Assembly: GCA_023393155.1 (NCBI GenBank)
Contig: JAEWML010000035.1
Coordinates: 1 to 6,776, forward strand
Direction of reading: 5' to 3'
Origin: Bacillota bacterium
GTDB taxonomy: Bacteria; Bacillota; Clostridia; Oscillospirales; Oscillospiraceae
DNA: 6,776 nucleotides
The notes under the pieces were generated by a model that was given only the letters and a program-made list of their open reading frames with translations, ran no database searches and was not told the origin of the DNA. A program made the position numbers and the translations under genes. Every line of letters starts with the position of its first letter. Positions within the stretch are counted from its first letter, which is position 1. Of this stretch, positions 1-5,639 are shown piece after piece.

Positions 1-14
1 AATGATTTCCTCCT
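1..14 (-). promoter_or_regulatory. Shine-Dalgarno of a divergent gene just outside the left edge
   Basis: On the minus strand bases 14 to 9 read AGGAGG, a full consensus ribosome binding site, followed by eight AT-rich bases up to the window edge. No minus-strand start codon in good register follows inside the window, so the start codon would lie immediately beyond base 1, at normal spacing. The inference is a leftward gene divergent from the FAD-dependent dehydrogenase, which would make 1-177 a shared divergent promoter region. The identity of that gene cannot be seen. A chance AGGAGG is the alternative. Confidence 0.45.
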
Positions 15-41
15 GATGTATATTCGGCGTCGTCTCCTGCC

Positions 42-55
42 TGTTTTATAAAACA
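42..55. promoter_or_regulatory. Perfect 14-bp palindrome, possible operator
   Basis: TGTTTTATAAAACA at 42-55 is identical to its own reverse complement, with no unpaired centre. It lies in the AT-rich gap between a probable leftward gene and the FAD-dependent dehydrogenase gene, where an operator for a dimeric regulator would be expected. Its core contains TATAAA on both strands, so it might instead, or also, hold a -10 element. No well-matched -35 element is visible at 16-18 bp on either side. It is too short and has no loop, so it is not a terminator. No specific regulator is proposed. Confidence 0.35.
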
Positions 56-90
56 AGTATCACGGAGAGACATGTCGTACAGATGAACGG

Positions 91-118
91 AATATAAAAA
101 ATTTTTAAAACTTAAAAA
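91..118. promoter_or_regulatory. AT-rich tract, weak promoter candidate for the dehydrogenase block
   Basis: A run made almost only of A and T lies about 60-90 bases before the first gene, in otherwise GC-rich DNA. TATAAA at 93-98 could act as a -10 element for the plus strand, but the hexamer 17 bp upstream (ACATGT, 70-75) is a poor -35 match. A promoter is expected somewhere in 1-177 for the three-gene block, and this is the best area for it. The exact element is uncertain. Confidence 0.25.
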
Positions 119-128
119 CAGGCCGTCC

Positions 129-144
129 GCCGCGTCTTTGCGGC
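129..144 (+). other. Small leader hairpin before the FAD-dependent dehydrogenase gene
   Basis: GCCGC (129-133) and GCGGC (140-144) form a 5-bp stem with a 6-base loop, followed by a pyrimidine-rich stretch that is only partly T (146-155). It is too weak and its T tract too broken to be called a terminator. It would lie in the 5' leader of the mRNA, about 20 bases before the ribosome binding site. It may be meaningless in GC-rich DNA. Confidence 0.15.
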
Positions 145-163
145 ACTTCTTTCTTGCACCTTT

Positions 164-169
164 GAGGGA
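164..169 (+). promoter_or_regulatory. Ribosome binding site supporting the start at 178
   Basis: GAGGGA lies 8 bases before the ATG at 178, which is good spacing. It competes with AAGGAAG (201-207), which lies 9 bases before an in-frame TTG at 217. Both starts are possible; the ATG start is preferred for its codon and its stronger site. Confidence 0.55.
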
Positions 170-177
170 AGTATAGT

Positions 178-1818
178 ATGCTTAGCTTAAAAGAATATGA
201 AAGGAAGCAGAAAAGTTTGCTGAAAATAGAAGGACTGAAACAAAGGCCCGGACGGAGCCTGCGAGAGCTGGTGCGGGAAGCCGCCCGCATTTTGCGCGTC
301 GGCGAGCACGAGATCAAAAGTATCCACATTCTGCGCCGCAGCGTGGACGCTCGGGAGGACCCGGAGCTGGTTTACACCGTGGCGGTGGAGACGGAGGAGG
401 AGGAGAAGCTCCTGCGCCGCAGCCGCAATGCGAAAATATCCCGTTATATCCCCTCCCCCGCCTATGCTCTCCCGGAGCCTGGGCCGCTGTCTGCGCTTTC
501 TCCCGTGGTGGTGGGCGCGGGACCGGCGGGCCTGTTCGCCGCACTGCTGCTGGCCCGGGCGGGCCTGCGGCCCATCCTGCTGGAGCGGGGCAGACCCATG
601 GAACAGCGACAGGAAGACGTGGAGCGATTTTTCAAGACGGGGACGCTGGACCTCCACTCCAACGTCCAGTTTGGAGAGGGCGGCGCAGGCGCTTTTTCCG
701 ACGGAAAGCTGAACACCGGCACAAAGGATGTCCGCCATCGCTTCATTCTGGAAGAACTGGTCCGCTTCGGCGCACCGGAAGACATTTTAATCGATGCAAA
801 ACCCCATGTGGGCACGGACATGCTCCACATCGTTCTCAAAAATATGCGGCAGGAGCTGCTGCGTCTTGGGGCCGACCTCCGGTTTGAGTCCCGGTTGACG
901 AACCTGCAAACAGAAAACGGAACCCTGTCCGGCACTACCGTGGAGGGACCGGACGGCGCGTATTCCCTTCCCTGCCGCCAGCTTCTTCTTGCAATCGGCC
1001 ACTCCGCCCGGGACACCTTTGAAGCGCTCCTTGCCGCGCAGATTCCCATGGAGGCAAAGCCCTTTGCCGTGGGCGTGCGCATTGAGCATTTACAGGCGGA
1101 CATGGATGAGGTACAATATAAGAAGTACGCGGGTCATCCGGGTCTTCCCGTGTCCTCTTACAAGCTCTCCTGCCATCTGCCGGAGGGACGGGGCGTTTTC
1201 TCCTTCTGCGTCTGCCCCGGCGGGCAGGTGGTGGCCGCCGCGTCGGAGGAGGGCCGGTTAGTCACCAACGGCATGAGCCGCTTCGCCCGGGACGGAGAGA
1301 ATATCAACGGCGGCTTGCTTGTCAGCGTCACGCCGGAGGATTTCGGCGCAGACGGCCCCCTTGCGGGGGTGGCGTTCCAGCGCAGACTGGAAGAAGCCGC
1401 CTTTGCCGCAGGCGGGGGCGGATACCTTGCCCCGGCCCAACGGGTGGAGGATTTTCTGGAAAACCGCCCCTCTCAAGGCCCCGGCCGGGTAAAGCCCACC
1501 TACCGCCCCGGCGTGAAATGGACGAACCTGCGGGAGTGCCTTCCCGGCTTTGTGTGCGACGCGCTGGCGCAGGCGCTGCCCCTTCTGGCCCGGAAGCTTC
1601 CGGGCTTTGCCGCGGGCGACGCGGTTTTAACCGCCGTGGAGAGCCGCAGCTCATCCCCCGTCCGCATCCTGCGGGACGAGACGCTCCAGAGCGCGCTGCG
1701 GGGCCTGTACCCCTGTGGGGAGGGGGCGGGCTACGCCGGAGGAATCCTCTCCGCGGCGGCGGACGGACTGCGGTGCGCTGAAAAAATGATTGAAGCGCTG
1801 GAACAGCGCCCCTCATAA
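178..1818 (+). CDS. NAD(P)/FAD-dependent oxidoreductase (COG2509-type dehydrogenase)
   Basis: Predicted cytosolic flavoprotein of 546 residues. After an N-terminal domain of about 105 residues comes the FAD-binding Rossmann motif VVVGAGPAG (GxGxxG at 113-118), with the ribose-binding acidic residue E136 closing strand two. The family signature FGEGGAGAFSDGKL follows at 165-178. Further family marks are NRPSQGPG, then PTYRPGVKWTNL, ESRSSSPVRI near residue 490, and the C-terminal FAD motif CGEGAGYAGGI at 513-523. Length is normal and I see no frameshift. There is no signal peptide or membrane segment. The substrate and in vivo reaction of this family are, to my knowledge, not established, so no gene symbol is given. 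The start is ATG 178 with GAGGGA 8 bases upstream. An in-frame TTG at 217 would give a protein beginning LKIEG, closer to where I recall relatives beginning. The next gene begins 45 bases after the stop with no terminator between, so co-transcription is likely. Confidence 0.9.
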   Translation: MLSLKEYERKQKSLLKIEGLKQRPGRSLRELVREAARILRVGEHEIKSIHILRRSVDAREDPELVYTVAVETEEEEKLLRRSRNAKISRYIPSPAYALPEPGPLSALSPVVVGAGPAGLFAALLLARAGLRPILLERGRPMEQRQEDVERFFKTGTLDLHSNVQFGEGGAGAFSDGKLNTGTKDVRHRFILEELVRFGAPEDILIDAKPHVGTDMLHIVLKNMRQELLRLGADLRFESRLTNLQTENGTLSGTTVEGPDGAYSLPCRQLLLAIGHSARDTFEALLAAQIPMEAKPFAVGVRIEHLQADMDEVQYKKYAGHPGLPVSSYKLSCHLPEGRGVFSFCVCPGGQVVAAASEEGRLVTNGMSRFARDGENINGGLLVSVTPEDFGADGPLAGVAFQRRLEEAAFAAGGGGYLAPAQRVEDFLENRPSQGPGRVKPTYRPGVKWTNLRECLPGFVCDALAQALPLLARKLPGFAAGDAVLTAVESRSSSPVRILRDETLQSALRGLYPCGEGAGYAGGILSAAADGLRCAEKMIEALEQRPS

Positions 1819-1849
1819 ACCGGAAAACCACCCTACACTGTAACCTTTC

Positions 1850-1856
1850 AAGGAGG
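1850..1856 (+). promoter_or_regulatory. Ribosome binding site that sets the hydroxyacid dehydrogenase start
   Basis: AAGGAGG is a full consensus site. It lies only 1 base before the upstream in-frame ATG at 1858, too close for initiation, but 7 bases before the ATG at 1864. The second ATG is therefore the better start, making the protein two residues shorter than the longest open frame. Confidence 0.75.
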
Positions 1857-1863
1857 AATGAAA

Positions 1864-2826
1864 ATGAGCCGGATCATTTGTGTCGTCAATGAATTCATTA
1901 CCGAGGCCCACAAACGGCAAATTGACGCCGTAGCGGAAAAGCACGGCTTCTCTGCCCGCTATTACCTCACCAAGGAGGACGCCGCCGGGCATCTTGAAGA
2001 CTGCGAGGTGCTGTTTGGGCACTGGCGCTCCCTGCTGGCGGAGGCTCCGGACCTGAAGTGGTACTGCTGCTCCTACGCGGGAGTGGACCCCTATCAGCCG
2101 CCGTTCCAGTTTCCGGAGGGCGTGCTGCTCACCAACTCCTCGGGGGCCTACGGCGTGACCATCGCGGAGCACATTCTGATGGTGACGCTGATGCTCCAGC
2201 GGAAAATGCCGGACTATACCCGCATCATCCGGGAGCACGGCTGGACCAACGACCTGTCCATCCGCTCCATTCAGGGCAGCCGCCTGACGCTGCTGGGCAC
2301 TGGCGATATCGGCACCACCTTTGCAAAGCGCGCCAAGGCGCTTCAGCCCGCAGGCATCACCGGCGTGAATCGCAGCGGGCGCAGCCCCGACGGGGTATTC
2401 GACCGGGTGGTTCCCATGACGGAGGTGGATTCCGTGCTTCCAGAGACGGACATCTTGGTGATGGCCATGCCCTCCACGCCGGAAACCATCGGTTTTATGA
2501 CGAGAAAGCGCATTGCCCTGCTGCCTCCCGACGCTATTTTGATAAACGTAGGCCGGGGCTCCGCCATTGACCAAGAGGCCCTGATGGACGCGCTGAATGC
2601 GGGCAGGCTTGCCGGTGCGGCGCTGGACGTGATGACGCCGGAGCCTCTGCCGGAGGACCATCCCCTGTGGGACACCAACAACCTGCTGCTGACGCCCCAT
2701 GTGGCGGGCAATATGACGCTGGGCTATACCTGCGACAAAACGGTGTCTTTATTCTGCGACGACTTGGAAAACTACGCGGCAGGCAAGCCCCTTGCCCGTC
2801 TTGTTGACTTGAAAAAAGGATATTGA
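1864..2826 (+). CDS. D-2-hydroxyacid dehydrogenase (NAD(P)-dependent)
   Basis: Cytosolic oxidoreductase of 320 residues from ATG 1864, the usual family length. Members interconvert 2-oxoacids and D-2-hydroxyacids with NAD(P)H. The N-terminal part of the catalytic domain contains YAGVDPY, the counterpart of the usual GAGVD. The Rossmann motif GTGDIG is at 145-150. The catalytic set is complete: R231 in INVGRGSAID, E260 in MTPEPLP and H279 in LLTPHVAGN. The second Rossmann strand ends in NRSGR (169-173), where NADH-specific members carry an acidic residue. The basic loop recalls NADPH-using glyoxylate/hydroxypyruvate reductases such as GhrA, so NADPH preference is inferred. The gene sits between the FAD-dependent dehydrogenase (45 bases upstream) and the iron alcohol dehydrogenase, whose ATG begins one base after this stop. 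The substrate cannot be determined from sequence; glyoxylate, hydroxypyruvate or another small oxoacid would fit. It is unlikely to be SerA, because it ends about where the catalytic core ends and has no ACT domain. Confidence 0.9.
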   Translation: MSRIICVVNEFITEAHKRQIDAVAEKHGFSARYYLTKEDAAGHLEDCEVLFGHWRSLLAEAPDLKWYCCSYAGVDPYQPPFQFPEGVLLTNSSGAYGVTIAEHILMVTLMLQRKMPDYTRIIREHGWTNDLSIRSIQGSRLTLLGTGDIGTTFAKRAKALQPAGITGVNRSGRSPDGVFDRVVPMTEVDSVLPETDILVMAMPSTPETIGFMTRKRIALLPPDAILINVGRGSAIDQEALMDALNAGRLAGAALDVMTPEPLPEDHPLWDTNNLLLTPHVAGNMTLGYTCDKTVSLFCDDLENYAAGKPLARLVDLKKGY

Positions 2827-2827
2827 T

Positions 2828-4006
2828 ATGAACAACTTTACTTTCTACTCCCCCACCCTGTTTGCTTTTGGCGACGGGGAGGCCCGGCGCTCCGGGGAAT
2901 TGGTTCGCCGGTTCGGCGGTCATAGGGTTCTGCTGGTGATTGGCGGCGGCTCCGTAAGGCGGAACGGGTCCTACGATGCGGTGACGGCCTCGTTAAAAGA
3001 GGCCGGAATTCCTTTCAGCGAGCTGTCCGGCATTCAGGCCAACCCCCGCAGCGGAAAGGTCTACGAGGGCATCGAGCTCTGCCGCCGGGATGAATGCGAC
3101 TTTTTGCTGGCCCTGGGCGGCGGCTCCGTCATCGACACGGCAAAGGCCATTTCCATGGGCGTGCCCTACGACGGGGACTTCTGGGACATCTTCGCCGGAA
3201 AGCAACCCATTGAAACCATCTTGCCCGTGGGCGCGGTGCTGACCATTGCAGCGGCGGGGTCCGAAGGGTCCGATAGCTGCGTCATCACGCTGGAGGAGGG
3301 CAACCTGAAATGGGGCTGCCCGAAAACGGATGTGATCCGGCCCAAATTTGCCGTTTTGGACCCCAGCTATACCTGCTCCCTCCCCGCCTATCAAACAGCC
3401 AGCGGCGTGACGGACATGCTGGCCCACATTATCGAGCGGTACTTCACCAACACCAAGGACGTGGACATAACCGACCGGCTGGGCGAGGCGCTGATGAAAA
3501 CTATTATTGCCGCCGCGCCCAAAGCCCTTGAAAACCCGGACGACTACGCCGCCCGGGCGGACCTGATGTGGGGAGGAATGCTGGCCCACAACAATCTCTG
3601 CGGTACGGGCCGCGCACAGGACTGGGCCAGCCACCAGATTGAGCACGAGCTCTCCGCGTTTTACGACTGCGCCCACGGCGCGGGCCTTGCGGTCGTTCTG
3701 CCCGCGTGGATGGAGTACGTCCTGCCCCACGATGTAAACCGGTTTGCCCAGTTCGCCGTCCGGGTTTGGGACTGCGACATGGATTTTGCCCATCCCGAGG
3801 TGACCGCCAAAGCGGGTATCGCCCGGTTCCGGGCGTTTTTGAAGTCCATCGGAATGCCCCTCACCCTGTCGGAGATAGGCGCCAAGGCGGAGGACATCCC
3901 CGCCATGACCGCCCACCACGGGGAGAAGCCCGGCGGCTTCCCCCTCGGCAGCTTCGTGAAAATCGGCCCTGAGGATATGACCGCCATTTTGCATCTGGCG
4001 GAGTAA
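2828..4006 (+). CDS. Iron-containing alcohol dehydrogenase, BDH/YqhD type
   Basis: Group III (metal-dependent) alcohol dehydrogenase of 392 residues, normal length, cytosolic. It is expected to reduce aldehydes to alcohols or the reverse. GGGSVRRNG (39-47) matches the nucleotide-contacting GGGS loop of butanol dehydrogenases and YqhD, and GGGSVIDTAKA (97-107) is the family cofactor-binding signature. Metal ligands are complete by position: D196 and H200 in TDMLAH, H269 in WASHQIEHEL and H283 in CAHGAG, the same spacing pattern as YqhD. The region AGSEGSDSCVIT near 140-150 corresponds to the ATGSE motif with minor changes. ATG 2828 follows the TGA of the preceding gene by one base; AAAGGA (2815-2820), inside that gene's end, lies 7 bases upstream, so the two are probably translationally coupled. 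The YqhD-like GGGS loop suggests NADPH use (inference). Butanol dehydrogenase is a usual database label for this family, but the true substrate is unknown. The gene is followed by a strong terminator. Confidence 0.92.
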   Translation: MNNFTFYSPTLFAFGDGEARRSGELVRRFGGHRVLLVIGGGSVRRNGSYDAVTASLKEAGIPFSELSGIQANPRSGKVYEGIELCRRDECDFLLALGGGSVIDTAKAISMGVPYDGDFWDIFAGKQPIETILPVGAVLTIAAAGSEGSDSCVITLEEGNLKWGCPKTDVIRPKFAVLDPSYTCSLPAYQTASGVTDMLAHIIERYFTNTKDVDITDRLGEALMKTIIAAAPKALENPDDYAARADLMWGGMLAHNNLCGTGRAQDWASHQIEHELSAFYDCAHGAGLAVVLPAWMEYVLPHDVNRFAQFAVRVWDCDMDFAHPEVTAKAGIARFRAFLKSIGMPLTLSEIGAKAEDIPAMTAHHGEKPGGFPLGSFVKIGPEDMTAILHLAE

Positions 4007-4019
4007 GCCGTTTTACAAG

Positions 4020-4067
4020 AAAGGTCCCCCCATTGCGTGAAACGCAATGGGGGGACCTTTTGTTTTT
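4020..4067. terminator. Strong intrinsic terminator, probably bidirectional
   Basis: Bases 4020-4038 pair perfectly with 4042-4060, giving a 19-bp stem with a GAA loop at 4039-4041 and six consecutive C:G pairs. On the plus strand it is followed by TTTTGTTTTT (4058-4067, overlapping the stem end), a good T tract that ends the dehydrogenase block 13 bases after the last stop. On the minus strand the hairpin lies 31 bases after the proS stop and is followed by TTTCTTGT, a weaker tract. It therefore most likely serves both convergent transcription units, better for the plus strand. Confidence 0.9.
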
Positions 4068-4091
4068 ATGAACCGGTGGGACGCCTGACTG

Positions 4092-5531
4092 TTAATAGGC
4101 CACGCCCCAGAAAATATCGGTTTTACAGGACTTGCCGCATACGGGGCACACGCCCTCCGTCCCGGACTGAATCAGAGGCATGCAGCGGGAGGTGACGCCC
4201 GCCTGCTCCTTCATCGCCACCTCGCACGCCGCCTCGCCGCACCACTTGGAGCGGAGGAAGCCGCCCTTGCCCTCGGCAATAATCTTTGCCTCGGCGGGAG
4301 ACTTGATATCAAAAGTATTGTCCTCCCGGTTTTTCAGGGCCATGGCGTATAGATTGTCGTGAATTTCGTTCAGCAGCCTCTCCGCCGCCGGCTCCAGTTC
4401 CGTAAGGGGAATAAAGATTTTCTCTCCCGTGTCCCGCCGGGCGGCGACGCACTGGCCTTTTTCAATGTCCTTAGGCCCGATTTCAATCCGCAGGGGCACG
4501 CCCTTCATCTCATACTCGGCAAACTTCCAGCCGGGGGAGTTGTCGGAATCGTCCAGCTTCACCCGAAGCCCCGCGTCCGCAAGCCGCGCGCGCAGCGCCT
4601 CCGCCGCTTCCAGCACGCCCTCCTTATGCATAGCCACGGGAATGACCACCGCCTGAATGGGGGCCACCTTGGGCGGCAGCACCAGACCGTTGTCGTCTCC
4701 GTGGGTCATAATAAGCCCGCCGATAATACGGGTGGACAGGCCCCAAGACGTCTCGAAGGGATGGGTAAGTTGGTTTTTTTTGTCCGTGAAGGTGATGTCA
4801 AAGGCCTTGGCGAAGCCGTCTCCGAAATAATGGCTGGTGCCGCCCTGAAGCGCCTTGCGGTCGTGCATCATGCACTCGATGGTGTAGGTGGACTCCGCCC
4901 CGGCAAACTTTTCCTTCTCCGTCTTCCGGCCCCGGATCACCGGCATGGCCAGCGAATCCTCGCAAAAAGCGGCATAGCACTCAAGCTGCTGCTCCGTCTC
5001 CTCCACGGCTTCCTCCGCCGTGGCGTGGAGGGTGTGCCCCTCCTGCCACAAAAACTCCCGGTGGCGCAGGAAGGGGCGGGAGGTCTTCTCCCACCGCAGC
5101 ACGCTGCACCACTGATTGTAAAGCATTGGCAAATCCCGCCAGGACTGGACCACACGGCTCCAATGGTCGCAGAACAGCGTCTCGGAGGTGGGGCGGATGC
5201 ACAGCTTTTCCTCCAGCTCCTCGCTTCCGCCCATGGTGACCCAGGCGCACTCCGGCGCAAAGCCGGAAACGTGGTCCTTTTCCTTTTGCAGCAGCGACTC
5301 GGGAATCAAAAGGGGCATGGAGACGTTGGTATGACCCGTCTTTTTAAATTCCCCATCCAGAATGCGCTGAATGTTTTCCCAGATGGCGTACCCGTATGGC
5401 CGCAGGACGAACATTCCCTTTGTGCTGGTATAGTCGATCAGCTCCGCCTTTTTGCACACGTCGGTGTACCACTGGGCGAAATCCGTGTCCCGGGACGTGA
5501 TGGCGTCCACCTGTCTCTTATCCTGTGCCAT
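4092..5531 (-). CDS. proS: Prolyl-tRNA synthetase, type 3 (no editing domain)
   Basis: Class II aminoacyl-tRNA synthetase that attaches proline to tRNA-Pro in the cytosol. The protein is 479 residues from the ATG at 5531, typical of the archaeal/eukaryote-like type 3 enzyme. The N-terminus (ITSRDTDFAQWYTDV) and RPYGYAIWENIQ near 45 are family marks. IRPTSETLF near 112-120 and the motif 2 region REFLWQEGHT near 158-167 are present, as is motif 3 WGLSTRIIGGLIMTHGDDNG near 263-282. An anticodon-binding domain covers roughly 290-400. The C-terminal zinc domain has the cysteines of KWCGEAAC (C431, C436) and CPVC (C462, C465), and the chain ends in the usual tyrosine. The insertion domain that hydrolyses Ala-tRNA-Pro in long bacterial ProRS is absent, so that editing must come from a separate protein, if at all. 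A longer start at 5540 is possible but directly abuts the ribosome binding site. The gene has its own strong promoter. Confidence 0.97.
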   Translation of the reverse strand: MAQDKRQVDAITSRDTDFAQWYTDVCKKAELIDYTSTKGMFVLRPYGYAIWENIQRILDGEFKKTGHTNVSMPLLIPESLLQKEKDHVSGFAPECAWVTMGGSEELEEKLCIRPTSETLFCDHWSRVVQSWRDLPMLYNQWCSVLRWEKTSRPFLRHREFLWQEGHTLHATAEEAVEETEQQLECYAAFCEDSLAMPVIRGRKTEKEKFAGAESTYTIECMMHDRKALQGGTSHYFGDGFAKAFDITFTDKKNQLTHPFETSWGLSTRIIGGLIMTHGDDNGLVLPPKVAPIQAVVIPVAMHKEGVLEAAEALRARLADAGLRVKLDDSDNSPGWKFAEYEMKGVPLRIEIGPKDIEKGQCVAARRDTGEKIFIPLTELEPAAERLLNEIHDNLYAMALKNREDNTFDIKSPAEAKIIAEGKGGFLRSKWCGEAACEVAMKEQAGVTSRCMPLIQSGTEGVCPVCGKSCKTDIFWGVAY

Positions 5532-5540
5532 GTTCTTCAT

Positions 5541-5546
5541 TCCTTT
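5541..5546 (-). promoter_or_regulatory. Ribosome binding site that sets the proS start
   Basis: On the minus strand AAAGGA directly abuts the ATG at 5540 (zero spacing) but lies 9 bases before the ATG at 5531. The second is the workable start, giving MAQDKRQ, similar to the N-termini of related enzymes. The three extra residues of the longer frame (MKN) are therefore probably not translated. Confidence 0.7.
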
Positions 5547-5560
5547 ATATTTGTAATCAT

Positions 5561-5577
5561 TGCAACCGCGCGTTGCA
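5561..5577. repeat. 17-bp inverted repeat in the proS leader
   Basis: TGCAAC (5561-5566) and GTTGCA (5572-5577) are perfect inverted arms around a 5-base centre CGCGC. It lies between the proS promoter and its ribosome binding site, starting about 10 bases downstream of the predicted transcript start. It could be a small 5' hairpin that stabilises the mRNA or an operator for a dimeric repressor. No T tract follows, so it is not a terminator. Confidence 0.4.
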
Positions 5578-5593
5578 TTTTCACCGAATTCTT

Positions 5594-5622
5594 ATTGTAT
5601 CCAGTCCGGGGGAAATTGTCAA
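5594..5622 (-). promoter_or_regulatory. Sigma-A type promoter for proS
   Basis: On the minus strand TTGACA (5622-5617) is a perfect -35 element, followed after exactly 17 bases by TACAAT (5599-5594), a -10 element one base from consensus. Transcription should start near 5587, leaving a leader of about 55 bases before the proS ATG at 5531. That is too short for a T-box riboswitch, so proS appears to be expressed constitutively or controlled by a DNA-binding protein. The -35 begins 18 bases after the MATE stop codon. Confidence 0.85.
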
Positions 5623-5626
5623 CTGC

Positions 5627-5636
5627 TTCCCGGGAA
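5627..5636. repeat. 10-bp palindrome between the MATE gene and the proS promoter
   Basis: TTCCCGGGAA is a perfect palindrome 4 bases upstream of the proS -35 element and just after the MATE stop. It is placed where an activator or repressor might bind, but a 10-bp palindrome in GC-rich DNA can arise by chance. It has no T tract and cannot serve as a MATE terminator. Confidence 0.2.
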
Positions 5637-5639
5637 ACG

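Noticed and set aside
69..76. GACATGTC palindrome in the left intergenic region
   Set aside because: Only 8 bp, does not match a regulator site I recognise, and such short palindromes are common by chance.
129..155. Hairpin followed by a pyrimidine stretch as a terminator or attenuator before the first gene
   Set aside because: The stem is only 5 bp and the following tract is broken by C and G, so it would not terminate efficiently. It is kept only as a low-confidence leader hairpin.
1813..2700. A 295-codon minus-strand open frame opposite the hydroxyacid dehydrogenase
   Set aside because: The plus-strand protein has all family motifs and a consensus ribosome binding site. The antisense product shows no motif and is a codon-bias shadow.
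2993..3994. A 333-codon minus-strand open frame opposite the iron alcohol dehydrogenase
   Set aside because: Low-complexity Gly/Val/His-rich translation without a domain, opposite a gene with complete metal and cofactor motifs.
5541..5639. T-box or other riboswitch upstream of proS
   Set aside because: The consensus promoter lies inside the gap and leaves only about 55 transcribed bases, with no specifier loop, T-box motif or terminator/antiterminator pair.
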